Below, one piece after another: positions 43,397 through 51,831 of a DNA stretch of 64,000 nucleotides. The stretch's first letter is position 1. Each line of letters starts with the position of its first letter. The position numbers were made by a program, and so were the translations under genes. Origin of the DNA: Pseudoduganella lurida (GTDB lineage: Bacteria; Pseudomonadota; Gammaproteobacteria; Burkholderiales; Burkholderiaceae_D); the NCBI RefSeq assembly GCF_007830455.1, contig NZ_VLLB01000015.1, positions 1-64,000 of the forward strand, given 5' to 3'. The notes below the pieces were generated by a model. That model was not told the origin of the DNA. It searched no databases and saw only the letters and a list, made by a program, of their open reading frames with translations.

Positions 43397-43960
43397 TCAG
43401 TCGCGCGCCAGGGCCAGGAACTCGGTGCGCAGCGCCAGGTTCGGCTGCAGCTCGCCCAGCATGGCGGACGTGATGGTCTCTTCGCCCGGCGTGCGGATGC
43501 CGCGGCTTTCCATGCACAGGTGGCGGCACTTGACGACGACACCGACCGCCTTCGGCTCCAGCACCTCCATCAGCGTGTTGGCGATCTGCACCGTCATGCG
43601 TTCCTGCACCTGCAGGCGCTTGGCGAAGCAGTCGACTAGGCGAGTCAGCTTCGACAGGCCGACGATCTTGCCCTTCGGCAGATAACCGATGGTGGCCTTG
43701 CCGAAGAACGGCGCCAGGTGATGCTCGCAGTGGCTGTAGACGGGAATGTTGCGCACGACGATCAGCTCGTTGTACTGTTCGGCGCCGTCCTCGAACGCCT
43801 TCAGCAGCGCGACCGGGTCCTGGTCATAGCCGGAGGTCCAGTGCTTCCAGGCCTTGGTCACGCGGTGCGGGGTTTCCGCCAGGCCGGGACGGTCCGGGTC
43901 CTCGCCCAGCGAGGTCAGGAAGCGTTTCCAGTCTTGTTCGGAAAAGGAGTCTTTGGACAT
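43397..43960 (-). CDS. folE: GTP cyclohydrolase I
   Basis: This cytosolic enzyme converts GTP to dihydroneopterin triphosphate, the first step of folate and tetrahydrobiopterin synthesis. The ATG at 43960 (MSKDSFSEQDW) gives 187 residues. The zinc and active-site signature is clear: YSHCEHHLAPFFGKATIGYL, then GLSKLTRLVDCFAKRLQVQE and a late CRHLCMESRG with the second zinc cysteine. It is convergent with the lipoprotein gene across the dyad repeat, and nudC lies 64 bp upstream on the same strand. Confidence 0.97.
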   Translation of the reverse strand: MSKDSFSEQDWKRFLTSLGEDPDRPGLAETPHRVTKAWKHWTSGYDQDPVALLKAFEDGAEQYNELIVVRNIPVYSHCEHHLAPFFGKATIGYLPKGKIVGLSKLTRLVDCFAKRLQVQERMTVQIANTLMEVLEPKAVGVVVKCRHLCMESRGIRTPGEETITSAMLGELQPNLALRTEFLALARD

Positions 43961-44024
43961 ATCGGGCTGCTTGAATAAATGAAGTATCCGCCAGTATACA
44001 GCCAATGCAGCCAACGACCCGTCC

Positions 44025-44864
44025 CTACCGGGGCCGGTGCGCAGCCAGCAAGGCGCTGGCGATCGACACGGCGTGCGGGATCTCCGGCCACGGATCGCCC
44101 GGCCCGAACCAGCGCGCATCGGCAATTTCGGCCGGGTCGGTGCGGATCTCGCCGGACAGGTAGTCCGCCGTGAACGCGATCATCAGCGAGTTCGGGAACG
44201 GCCATGACTGGCTGCTGAAATACTGCAGGTTGTGCACGCGCAGGCCCACTTCCTCGTACACCTCGCGGTGCACCGCCTCCTCCACCGATTCGCCCGCCTC
44301 CAGGAAGCCGGCCAGCGCCGTGTAGCGCGTGGTGGCGCCATTGGCGTGGCTGGCCAGCAGCACCTGGTCGCCCTTGCGGATCAGCACCATCATGGCCGGA
44401 CAGATCTGCGGATAGGCCGTGAAGCCGCACTCCGGACACTTGTACGCCCGCTCGCCCTCGGCCCGCACCATGCGCGCCGCGCAGACGCCGCAGTAGCGAT
44501 GGCTGCGCGCCCAGGCCGCGATCTGGCTGGCGCGGCCGGCCACGGCGATGAAGGCGTCATCCGCCACGCCGAACAGGCTGCGCAGTGGGTACCAGGCGTG
44601 GGTGGCGTCCGGCAGCGCGTCGTTGTCCGTCCATGCCGCCTGGCAGTAGCGGCCGCTCCACAAGCCGACCGGGTGCAGGCGGTCGGCGGCTATCGGCACG
44701 GGCGGCGTGCCGTCCGGCACCGCGAGTGCATCGGCACGCAGCAGCAGGCGGCCATTGTGGAAGAGAAAAGTCAGCGGTATTTCCGCGCCCGCCGGCACGG
44801 CCAGCAGCGGGATGAAGTCGTCGGGGGTCTTGAGCATGGGACGTTTTCCGGTCGGGCTGTCCAT
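44025..44864 (-). CDS. nudC: NAD(+) diphosphatase / RNA deNADding Nudix hydrolase
   Basis: This enzyme hydrolyses NAD(H) and removes NAD caps from RNA 5' ends. The 279-residue protein has a four-cysteine zinc ribbon (YCGVCAARM...YKCPECG). The Nudix box GFLEAGESVEEAVHREVYEE is complete and continues VGL. The NudC signature reads SQSWPFPNS, where SQPWPFP is usual. I take the ATG at 44864 (MDSPTGKRP); an ATG at 44837 is also possible and neither has a strong ribosome-binding site. Confidence 0.9.
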   Translation of the reverse strand: MDSPTGKRPMLKTPDDFIPLLAVPAGAEIPLTFLFHNGRLLLRADALAVPDGTPPVPIAADRLHPVGLWSGRYCQAAWTDNDALPDATHAWYPLRSLFGVADDAFIAVAGRASQIAAWARSHRYCGVCAARMVRAEGERAYKCPECGFTAYPQICPAMMVLIRKGDQVLLASHANGATTRYTALAGFLEAGESVEEAVHREVYEEVGLRVHNLQYFSSQSWPFPNSLMIAFTADYLSGEIRTDPAEIADARWFGPGDPWPEIPHAVSIASALLAAHRPR

Positions 44865-44920
44865 GGTAGCCGCTTTGCTACAAACGTGCCCGGCCCATGG
44901 TGGCGCCCAGCAACTTTTCC

Positions 44921-44950
44921 TTACTGGCGCCTCTTGCAACAAGGTATGAT
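44921..44950 (+). promoter_or_regulatory. Probable promoter of the deoxysugar operon
   Basis: TTACTG (44921-44926) and TATGAT (44945-44950) are 18 bp apart, about 75 bp before the first gene of the sugar operon. Confidence 0.45.
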
Positions 44951-45024
44951 TACACTTCCCAAAAGCAGCAAGCCAAGATGCCGACTGGGCCTTTTGTATC
45001 CGCGCTCAGCCGATAAGGAAACCG

Positions 45025-45903
45025 ATGACTCTGCCTCAAGTCAGTATCGTGATGCCGACCTACAAGCCTGCCCATTTCGAGCAGGCCCTGCGCTCGGCGA
45101 TCGGTCAGACCTATCCGAACACGGAGATACTCGTCTCGGACAACTGTCCCACCGAACAGATCCGCGACATCTGCGCCCGCTTCCCCCAGGTCATCTACCA
45201 GCGCTGCAGCGTCATTCGCGCCGACAACGTGATTTCCGCCTTCTTTTCCGGCAAGGGACAGTTCGTCAAGCCGCTGTTCGACGACGACCTGCTGCACCCG
45301 TTCTGCATCGAGCGCATGGTGGCGTCGGCCACCAGCCGGCCGGACGTGGAACTGGTGTTCTCCGCGTCGCAGGTGATCGATGCGAACAATATGCGGGTCG
45401 AAACGCGCCGGCCGTTCGACGTGAGCGGCACGATGACGGGCCTGGAACTGCAGCGCAACATGACGCTGGGGATGCGCAACTTCGTCGGCGAGTTCTCCAG
45501 CATCTTGTTCCGCCGCGCCACGCTGTGGCGCATCGGTCCGCATCGCCTGTTCGAGATCGGCGGCCATGACTGCACCAACGGGCTGGCCGACGTGGCGGCC
45601 TACTTCAATCTCGCGGAACATGGCGTCGCCAGCTATATCGACGAGGAACTGAGCTACTTCCGGCGCGACCAGACGCTGGAATCGAATTCGAATCCCGCCT
45701 CGAATCCGAACCTGGGCTACTGCTTCTCCGACTACATCGACCTGCTGCCCGCGGCGCATGCCACCGGCAAGATCTCGACGGCGGAACTGCTGGCGACGGA
45801 AGCGCAAGTGACCGAGGTCCAGCTGTCGCTGCGCGGCATCTTCACGCAGATCGCCCCATCGTTCGAGCGCTACGGCGCCTACCTGCAAACGCTGAAGGAC
45901 TGA
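45025..45903 (+). CDS. Family 2 glycosyltransferase
   Basis: The 292-residue GT-A enzyme opens with the nucleotide-binding strand VSIVMPTYKPAHFEQALRSA. It has the acidic metal site in KPLFDDDLLHPFC. It has no membrane segments, so it should act in the cytoplasm on a soluble or membrane-bound acceptor. AAGGA precedes the ATG. It is the first gene of the operon that makes modified deoxysugars. Its body resembles the GT2 part of the protein encoded at 52773, including DDDLxHP and NVIGE/NFVGE-like segments, so the two are probably related. Confidence 0.88.
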   Translation: MTLPQVSIVMPTYKPAHFEQALRSAIGQTYPNTEILVSDNCPTEQIRDICARFPQVIYQRCSVIRADNVISAFFSGKGQFVKPLFDDDLLHPFCIERMVASATSRPDVELVFSASQVIDANNMRVETRRPFDVSGTMTGLELQRNMTLGMRNFVGEFSSILFRRATLWRIGPHRLFEIGGHDCTNGLADVAAYFNLAEHGVASYIDEELSYFRRDQTLESNSNPASNPNLGYCFSDYIDLLPAAHATGKISTAELLATEAQVTEVQLSLRGIFTQIAPSFERYGAYLQTLKD

Positions 45904-45905
45904 GT

Positions 45906-46340
45906 ATGGCAATGATGGAACACTGCCGCATCATCGACCTGCCGCGGCACAATGACCCGCGCGGCAACCTGTCGGTGGTGGAAGGCGGCATTCACGTACC
46001 GTTCGACCTCGAGCGCGTGTACTACCTGTACGACGTGCCGGGCGGCTCGGCCCGCGCGGGCCACGGCCACGTGGAACTGCAGCAGCTGATCATCGCGATG
46101 TCGGGCAGCTTCGACGTGATCGTCGACGACGGCTACGAACGCAAGAAATTCCACCTGAACCGCTCCTACTACGGCCTGTATATCCCGAAGCTGATGTGGC
46201 GCGAAGTGGAGAATTTCTCGTCCGGCGGCGTGTGCCTCGTGATGGCATCGACGAAGTTCGACAAGAGCGACTACTACTACGACTACGACGAATTCGCCGC
46301 GATGGTACAGCAGCGCGGCGGGAACGAAAGCCAATCATGA
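45906..46340 (+). CDS. FdtA/QdtA-type sugar 3,4-ketoisomerase (cupin)
   Basis: The 144-residue cupin has the WxcM-like/FdtA layout, with DPRGNLSVVEGG and VYYLYDVPGGSARAGHGH. The latter holds the conserved histidines, followed by the FDVIVDDG strand. In known pathways it converts dTDP-4-keto-6-deoxyglucose to the 3-keto isomer, which the next aminotransferase uses. It lies two bases after the glycosyltransferase stop and overlaps the aminotransferase by four bases. FdtA (giving the galacto form) versus QdtA (gluco form) cannot be told apart here. Confidence 0.88.
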   Translation: MAMMEHCRIIDLPRHNDPRGNLSVVEGGIHVPFDLERVYYLYDVPGGSARAGHGHVELQQLIIAMSGSFDVIVDDGYERKKFHLNRSYYGLYIPKLMWREVENFSSGGVCLVMASTKFDKSDYYYDYDEFAAMVQQRGGNESQS

Positions 46341-47458
46341 ATGTGCCTTTCCTGGACCTGCAGGCGATCAATGCCAGCCAGGGAGCCGAACTGGAAGCGG
46401 CCTTCCGCCGCGTGCTGCAGTCGGGCTGGTACGTGCTGGGCAAGGAAGTCGAGCAGTTCGAGCAGCGCTTCGCGGCCTACTGTGGCAGCGCGCAGGCGAT
46501 CGGCGTCGCCAACGGCCTGGATGCGCTGATGCTCGTGCTGCGTGCCTGGGGCATGCAGCCCGGCGACGAAGTCATCGTGCCGAGCAATACCTTCATCGCC
46601 ACCTGGCTCGCCGTCAGCCAGTGCGGCGCCACGCCGGTGCCGGTGGAACCGGTGGAAGGCACGTACAACATCGACCCGGCCCGCATCGAAGCGGCCATCA
46701 CGCCGCGCACCAGGGCCATCGTGGCCGTGCACCTGTATGGCCAGCCGGCCGACATGCCGGCCATCGTGGCCATCGCGCGGCGCCACAAGCTGAAGTTGCT
46801 GGAAGACGCGGCGCAGGCCCATGGCGCCACCTGCCATGGCAGGCGCACGGGCAGCCTGGCCGACGCGGCCGCGTTCAGCTTCTATCCCGGCAAGAACCTG
46901 GGCGCGCTGGGCGACGGCGGCGCCATCACGACGGACGATGCGGCGCTGGCGCAACTGCTGCGCACCTACCGCAACTACGGCTCGCAGAAGAAGTACCACA
47001 ACCTGGTGCAGGGCTTCAATTCGCGCCTGGACGAACTGCAGGCCGCGCTCCTGAACGTGAAGCTGGACGCGCTGGACGACGGCAATGCGCAACGCCGTGC
47101 CATCGCCGCCCGCTACACCGAACGGCTGGCCGGCACTCCCGGCCTGACGCTGCCGGTGGTGCCGGCGTGGACGGAACCCGTATGGCACCTGTACGTGGTG
47201 CGCCATGCGCAGCGCGACACGCTGGCGGCACGGCTGGCGGAACGGGGCATCGGCACCATCGTGCACTATCCGATCGCGCCGCACCTGCAGGAGGCCTACG
47301 CGGCGCTGGACTACCGCGAGGGCTCGCTGCCGGTTGCGGAAGCGATCCACCGTGAAGTACTGAGCCTGCCGATCGGGCCGCACATGAGCATCGCACAGGC
47401 CGATGAAGTCGCCGCGGCCGTGCGCGCCATCGTGGCCGGGCTGGAAACGGCGTCATGA
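46337..47458 (+). CDS. DegT/DnrJ/EryC1-family sugar 3-aminotransferase (FdtB-like)
   Basis: The 373-residue PLP enzyme has the DegT family start MNVPFLDLQAINA. The PLP lysine is K186 in FSFYPGKNLGALGDGGA, and RNYGSQKKYHN follows. Next to an FdtA-type isomerase it most likely transfers an amino group to C3 of a keto-deoxy sugar nucleotide (Fuc3N or Qui3N type). The start overlaps the isomerase stop by four bases and its stop overlaps the acetyltransferase start in the same way. Confidence 0.9.
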   Translation: MNVPFLDLQAINASQGAELEAAFRRVLQSGWYVLGKEVEQFEQRFAAYCGSAQAIGVANGLDALMLVLRAWGMQPGDEVIVPSNTFIATWLAVSQCGATPVPVEPVEGTYNIDPARIEAAITPRTRAIVAVHLYGQPADMPAIVAIARRHKLKLLEDAAQAHGATCHGRRTGSLADAAAFSFYPGKNLGALGDGGAITTDDAALAQLLRTYRNYGSQKKYHNLVQGFNSRLDELQAALLNVKLDALDDGNAQRRAIAARYTERLAGTPGLTLPVVPAWTEPVWHLYVVRHAQRDTLAARLAERGIGTIVHYPIAPHLQEAYAALDYREGSLPVAEAIHREVLSLPIGPHMSIAQADEVAAAVRAIVAGLETAS

Positions 47459-48009
47459 ACGCCCCCCGCTTCCTGCGGCCCGGTGGCGTGCACGGCAACA
47501 AGCTCGTGTTCCGCGACGCCACGCCGGCCGATGCCGGGTTCATCCTCGGCCTGCGCACCGATGCGAGCAAGAACCGCTACCTGTCGGCCACCGCGCCGGA
47601 CGTGGCGCAACAGACGGCATGGCTGGAACGCTATGCGAACGACCCCGAGCAGCTTTACTTCATCATCGAAAACACGGCCGGCAAGCCGGTCGGCACGGTG
47701 CGCCTGTACGACCGCCGCGGCGCCTCGTTCTGCTGGGGCTCGTGGATCAAGGCGGACGATGCACCCGCCGGTTTCGGCATCGAATCGGCGCTGATGGTGT
47801 ACCACTACGCGCTGCACCTGGGTTTCACGGCCGCGCATTTCGACGTGCGGCGCGAAAACGCCGGCGTCATCAGCTTCCACCAGCGCTCCGGTGCGCGGAT
47901 CGTCGACGAGAACGAGCTCGATTATTTCTTCGAAATCGGGCCGGACGAAATTCGCGCCATGCTGGACAAGTACCAGACGATACTGCCGCAAGGCGTACGG
48001 ATCGCGTGA
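47455..48009 (+). CDS. GNAT-family N-acetyltransferase
   Basis: The 184-residue protein has a GNAT fold with FRDATPADAGFILGLRTDA and ENAGVISFHQRSGAR at the acetyl-CoA-binding end. Its position, overlapping the aminotransferase, suggests it acetylates the 3-amino group of the sugar. The classical FdtC/QdtC enzymes at this step have a left-handed beta-helix fold, so a GNAT enzyme here would be a non-orthologous replacement. The sugar could alternatively be acylated with another group. Confidence 0.82.
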   Translation: MNAPRFLRPGGVHGNKLVFRDATPADAGFILGLRTDASKNRYLSATAPDVAQQTAWLERYANDPEQLYFIIENTAGKPVGTVRLYDRRGASFCWGSWIKADDAPAGFGIESALMVYHYALHLGFTAAHFDVRRENAGVISFHQRSGARIVDENELDYFFEIGPDEIRAMLDKYQTILPQGVRIA

Positions 48010-48091
48010 AGCCGGCCATGCCGCTCAAGCCTGCGTGCGGCCCGGCCGCCAGCACATTTGACCTACCCCTCGATCATCCGACCGGAATCCT

Positions 48092-48865
48092 ATGAAAGCA
48101 GTCATCCTTGCCGGGGGCCTTGGCACCCGCCTCAGCGAAGAAACCACGGTCAAGCCGAAGCCGATGGTGGAGATCGGCGGCAAGCCGATCCTGTGGCACA
48201 TCATGAAGCAGTACTCGGCCCACGGCATCAACGACTTCGTCATCTGCTGCGGCTACAAGGGCTACGTGATCAAGGAGTTCTTCGCCAACTACTTCCTGCA
48301 CACGTCGGACGTCACGTTCGACATGGCCACCAATTCGATGGAGGTGCATGAGCGCTTCGCGGAACCGTGGAAGGTGACCCTGGTCGATACGGGCGACAGC
48401 AGCATGACGGGCGGACGCCTGAAACGGGTGCAGCGCTTCATCGAACACGAGGAAGCGTTCTGCTTCACGTATGGCGATGGCGTGTCGGACGTGGACATTG
48501 CCGCCTCGGTCGCGTTCCACCGCGAGCACGGCCTGCTCGGCACGATGACGGCGGTGCAGCCGCCGGGCCGCTTCGGCGCCGTCGAGATGGAGGGCGAACG
48601 CATCCTGCACTTCCGTGAAAAGCCGCAGGGCGACGGCAGCTGGATCAATGGCGGCTACTTCGTGCTGTCGCCGAAGGTGCTGCACTACATCGCGGAGGAT
48701 GCCACGATCTGGGAAAAGGAACCGATGGAAAACCTGGCGCGCGACGGCCAGATTGCCGCCTGGCGGCATGCCGGTTTCTGGCAGCCGATGGACACGATGC
48801 GCGACAAGCTGCATCTCGAGGAGTTGTGGCAATCCGGGCAGGCGCCGTGGAAGGTCTGGACATGA
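48092..48865 (+). CDS. rfbF: Glucose-1-phosphate cytidylyltransferase
   Basis: This enzyme makes CDP-glucose from CTP and glucose 1-phosphate, the first step to all CDP-3,6-dideoxyhexoses. The 257-residue protein shows the nucleotidyltransferase signature AVILAGGLGTRLSEETTVKP, the TYGDGVSD metal site and INGGYFVL. It follows the acetyltransferase after an 82-bp gap, so it may begin a second transcription unit or have an internal promoter. Its stop overlaps the rfbG start by four bases. Confidence 0.95.
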   Translation: MKAVILAGGLGTRLSEETTVKPKPMVEIGGKPILWHIMKQYSAHGINDFVICCGYKGYVIKEFFANYFLHTSDVTFDMATNSMEVHERFAEPWKVTLVDTGDSSMTGGRLKRVQRFIEHEEAFCFTYGDGVSDVDIAASVAFHREHGLLGTMTAVQPPGRFGAVEMEGERILHFREKPQGDGSWINGGYFVLSPKVLHYIAEDATIWEKEPMENLARDGQIAAWRHAGFWQPMDTMRDKLHLEELWQSGQAPWKVWT

Positions 48866-49938
48866 ATCCCGCATTCTGGGCCGGCAAGCGGGTCTTCCTG
48901 ACCGGCCATACCGGCTTCAAGGGCAGCTGGCTGTCGCTGTGGCTGCAGGCGCTGGGCGCCGAGGTGACGGGCTTCGCGCTGGCGCCACCGAGCCGGCCCA
49001 GCCTGTTCGAAGCGGCCCGCGTGGCGGACGGCATGCGCTCGCTGCATGGCGACATCCGCGAAGCAGCGCCCCTGCAGGCGGCATTGCAGGCGGCCCGCCC
49101 GGACATCGTCCTCCACATGGCCGCGCAGGCGCTGGTACGCTACTCGTACGCGCACCCGGTGGAAACCTACGCCACCAACGTGATGGGACTGGTGCACCTG
49201 TTCGAGGCCGTGCGCGCCACGCCGGGCATCCGCGCCGTGGTCAACGTCACCAGCGACAAGTGCTATGACAACCGCGAGTGGCCCTGGGGCTACCGCGAGA
49301 ACGAGCCGATGGGCGGCTACGACCCGTACAGCAACAGCAAGGGCTGCGCGGAGCTGGTCACCGGCGCCTACCGCTCCTCGTTCTTCAATCCGGCGCAACA
49401 TGCGCAGCACGGCGTGGCGCTGGGTTCCGGCCGGGCCGGCAACGTGATCGGTGGCGGCGACTGGGCCGAGGACCGGCTGGTGCCGGACATGATGCGCGCC
49501 ATTGCGCAGGGCACGCCGGTGCAGATCCGCAGCCCGCACGCGATCCGGCCATGGCAGCACGTGTTGGAACCGCTGTCGGGCTACCTGGCGCTGGCCGAGC
49601 ACCTGTTCGAGCACGGCGCCGGGTTCGCCGAAGGCTTCAATTTCGGCCCGCACGATACCGATGCGCGTCCCGTGCAGTGGATCGTCGAACGGCTGTGCCA
49701 GCGCTGGGGCGAAGGCGCCGCCTGGCAGCTCGATGGTGCGCCGCAGCCGCACGAAGCCACCTACCTGAAGCTCGACTGCTCGAAGGCGCGTGCGCGCCTG
49801 GGCTGGCAGCCGCGCTGGGACCTGGGGCAAACGCTGGACCACATCGTGGCCTGGCACAAGGCGCATGCGGCCGGCGCCGACATGCGCGCCGTCACGCTGG
49901 CGCAGATCGCCACCTATCAAAACACCGCAAACACGTAA
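48862..49938 (+). CDS. rfbG: CDP-glucose 4,6-dehydratase
   Basis: This short-chain dehydrogenase/reductase converts CDP-glucose to CDP-4-keto-6-deoxyglucose. The 358-residue protein has the NAD-binding start FLTGHTGFKGSW, the catalytic YDPYSNSKGC (YxxxK) and GSGRAGNVIGGGDWAEDRL, which is typical of this family. The ATG at 48862 overlaps the rfbF stop (ATGA). The product is the shared precursor of abequose, paratose, tyvelose and ascarylose. Confidence 0.95.
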   Translation: MNPAFWAGKRVFLTGHTGFKGSWLSLWLQALGAEVTGFALAPPSRPSLFEAARVADGMRSLHGDIREAAPLQAALQAARPDIVLHMAAQALVRYSYAHPVETYATNVMGLVHLFEAVRATPGIRAVVNVTSDKCYDNREWPWGYRENEPMGGYDPYSNSKGCAELVTGAYRSSFFNPAQHAQHGVALGSGRAGNVIGGGDWAEDRLVPDMMRAIAQGTPVQIRSPHAIRPWQHVLEPLSGYLALAEHLFEHGAGFAEGFNFGPHDTDARPVQWIVERLCQRWGEGAAWQLDGAPQPHEATYLKLDCSKARARLGWQPRWDLGQTLDHIVAWHKAHAAGADMRAVTLAQIATYQNTANT

Positions 49939-49947
49939 GGCAGAACA

Positions 49948-51273
49948 ATGAGCGAAGCGAAAACCAAGGAACAACTGCGCGAACAGATCATCGGCCTGGT
50001 GGTCCAGTACGGTGCGCTGGCCAGCCAGCCGCGCCCCTTCGAGCCGGGCGTCACGCTGATCCCGCCGGCGGGCAAGGTGGTCGGCGCGCCGGAAATGGAA
50101 CTGATGGTGGAAGCCTCGCTCGACGCGTGGCTGACCACCGGCCGCTTCAACGACCAGTTCGAAGCGAAGCTTGCCAGGCTGATCGGCGTGCAGCACCTGA
50201 TCACCGTGAACTCCGGTTCCTCCGCCAACCTGGTGGCGTTCAACACGCTGACGTCGCCGCGGCTGGGCGCGCGCGCCATCCAGCCGGGCGACGAAGTGAT
50301 CGGCGTGGCGGCGGGCTTCCCCACCACCGTCAACCCGATCATCCAGTTCGGCGCGATCCCCGTGTTCGTGGACGTGGAACTGGGCACCTACAACATCGAC
50401 GTGACGCAGCTGGAAGCGGCCATCGGCCCGAAGACCAAGGCCATCATGCTGGCCCACACGCTGGGCAACCCGTACAACCTCGACGTGATCACGGCGCTGT
50501 GCCGCAAGTACAAGCTGTGGCTGATCGAGGACTGCTGCGACGCGCTGGGCTCGACCTACCGCGGCAAGATGGTGGGCACCTTCGGGGACATCGGCACGAT
50601 GTCGTTCTATCCGGCCCACCACATCACGATGGGCGAAGGCGGCGCCGTGTTCACCAACAACCACGAGCTGAAGCAGATCGCCGAATCGTTCCGCGACTGG
50701 GGCCGCGACTGCTACTGCCCGCCGGGCAAGGACAATACCTGCGGCAAGCGCTTCTGCTGGAAGCTGGGCACGCTGCCGGAAGGCTACGACCACAAGTACA
50801 CCTACAGCCACCTGGGCTACAACCTGAAGATCACCGACATGCAGGCCGCCTGCGGCCTGGCGCAGATCGACCGCGCCGAAGGCTTCATCCAGGCCCGCAA
50901 GGACAACTTCGCCTACCTGAAGGAACGCCTGCAGTCGTGCGCCGAATTCCTGATCCTGCCGGAAGCCACCGAAGGCTCGGACCCGTCCTGGTTCGGCTTC
51001 CCGATGACGCTGAAGCCGGAAGCGAACCTGACGCGCGTCGACCTGCTGACCTACCTGGACCAGCACAAGATCGGCACGCGCCTGCTGTTCGCCGGGAACC
51101 TGACGCGCCAGCCGTACATGATCGGCCGGAACTACCGCGTGTCCGGCGAGCTGACCAACACGGACCGCGTGATGAACGACACGTTCTGGATCGGCGTCTA
51201 CCCGGGCCTGACGCGCGAGATGCTGGACTACGCCATCGACAAGATCGAAGCGTTCTTCGGCGTGAACTTCTGA
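49948..51273 (+). CDS. rfbH: CDP-4-keto-6-deoxyglucose 3-dehydrase (E1)
   Basis: This PMP-dependent iron-sulfur enzyme removes the C3 hydroxyl of CDP-4-keto-6-deoxyglucose. The 441-residue protein has the two E1 hallmarks. The usual PLP lysine is replaced by histidine in SFYPAHHITMGEGGA. The cluster cysteines follow exactly C197-x57-C255-x1-C257-x7-C265. This separates it from ordinary DegT aminotransferases such as the one at 46337. A GG-rich site precedes the ATG. The matching E3 reductase (RfbI/AscD) is not in the window. Confidence 0.95.
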   Translation: MSEAKTKEQLREQIIGLVVQYGALASQPRPFEPGVTLIPPAGKVVGAPEMELMVEASLDAWLTTGRFNDQFEAKLARLIGVQHLITVNSGSSANLVAFNTLTSPRLGARAIQPGDEVIGVAAGFPTTVNPIIQFGAIPVFVDVELGTYNIDVTQLEAAIGPKTKAIMLAHTLGNPYNLDVITALCRKYKLWLIEDCCDALGSTYRGKMVGTFGDIGTMSFYPAHHITMGEGGAVFTNNHELKQIAESFRDWGRDCYCPPGKDNTCGKRFCWKLGTLPEGYDHKYTYSHLGYNLKITDMQAACGLAQIDRAEGFIQARKDNFAYLKERLQSCAEFLILPEATEGSDPSWFGFPMTLKPEANLTRVDLLTYLDQHKIGTRLLFAGNLTRQPYMIGRNYRVSGELTNTDRVMNDTFWIGVYPGLTREMLDYAIDKIEAFFGVNF

Positions 51274-51276
51274 CCC

Positions 51277-51831
51277 ATGCGCATCCTGCCCACCGCCCTT
51301 GCAGGCTGCCACCTGATCGTGCCGGACATCCGGCGCGACGAGCGCGGTTACTTCGTCAAGACGTTCCACGCGGAGATCTTCCGTGAGCATGGCCTGGCGA
51401 CGGACTTTCGCGAAGAGTATTACTCGGCATCGCACCGGGGCGTGCTGCGCGGCCTGCATTTCCAGACGCCGCCGCATGAACACGCAAAGCTGGTGTACTG
51501 CGTGCGGGGCGCCGTGTTCGATGCCGCCGTGGACCTGCGCCAGGGCTCGCCCACGCAGGGGCAGCACCTGACCCAGGAGCTGAGCGAGGACAATGGCTGC
51601 ATGCTGTACCTGGCCCCCGGCGTGGCGCACGGCTTCTGCGCGCTGACGGACGATGCGCTGATGGTGTACAAGGTCACCACCGTGTACGCGCCCGACAGCG
51701 ACAGCGGCATCCTGTGGAATTCGGCCGGCATCGACTGGCCCGTCACGGCCCCGCAGCTGTCCGCGCGCGACCAGCAGTTCGCCACGCTGGCGCAGTTCGC
51801 GTCACCGTTCCGCTACCAGGCGCCGGCATGA
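51277..51831 (+). CDS. RmlC-like sugar-nucleotide epimerase (AscE-like candidate)
   Basis: The 184-residue cupin belongs to the dTDP-4-dehydrorhamnose 3,5-epimerase family. It starts RRDERGYFVKTFH and has the conserved RGLHFQTPPHEHAKLV and APGVAHGFCAL. RmlA, RmlB and RmlD are absent, and the gene lies between the CDP-dideoxyhexose dehydrase and a terminal reductase. It is therefore a good candidate for a C5 epimerase like AscE in the CDP-ascarylose pathway. It lies three bases after rfbH and overlaps the next gene by four. Confidence 0.82.
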   Translation: MRILPTALAGCHLIVPDIRRDERGYFVKTFHAEIFREHGLATDFREEYYSASHRGVLRGLHFQTPPHEHAKLVYCVRGAVFDAAVDLRQGSPTQGQHLTQELSEDNGCMLYLAPGVAHGFCALTDDALMVYKVTTVYAPDSDSGILWNSAGIDWPVTAPQLSARDQQFATLAQFASPFRYQAPA

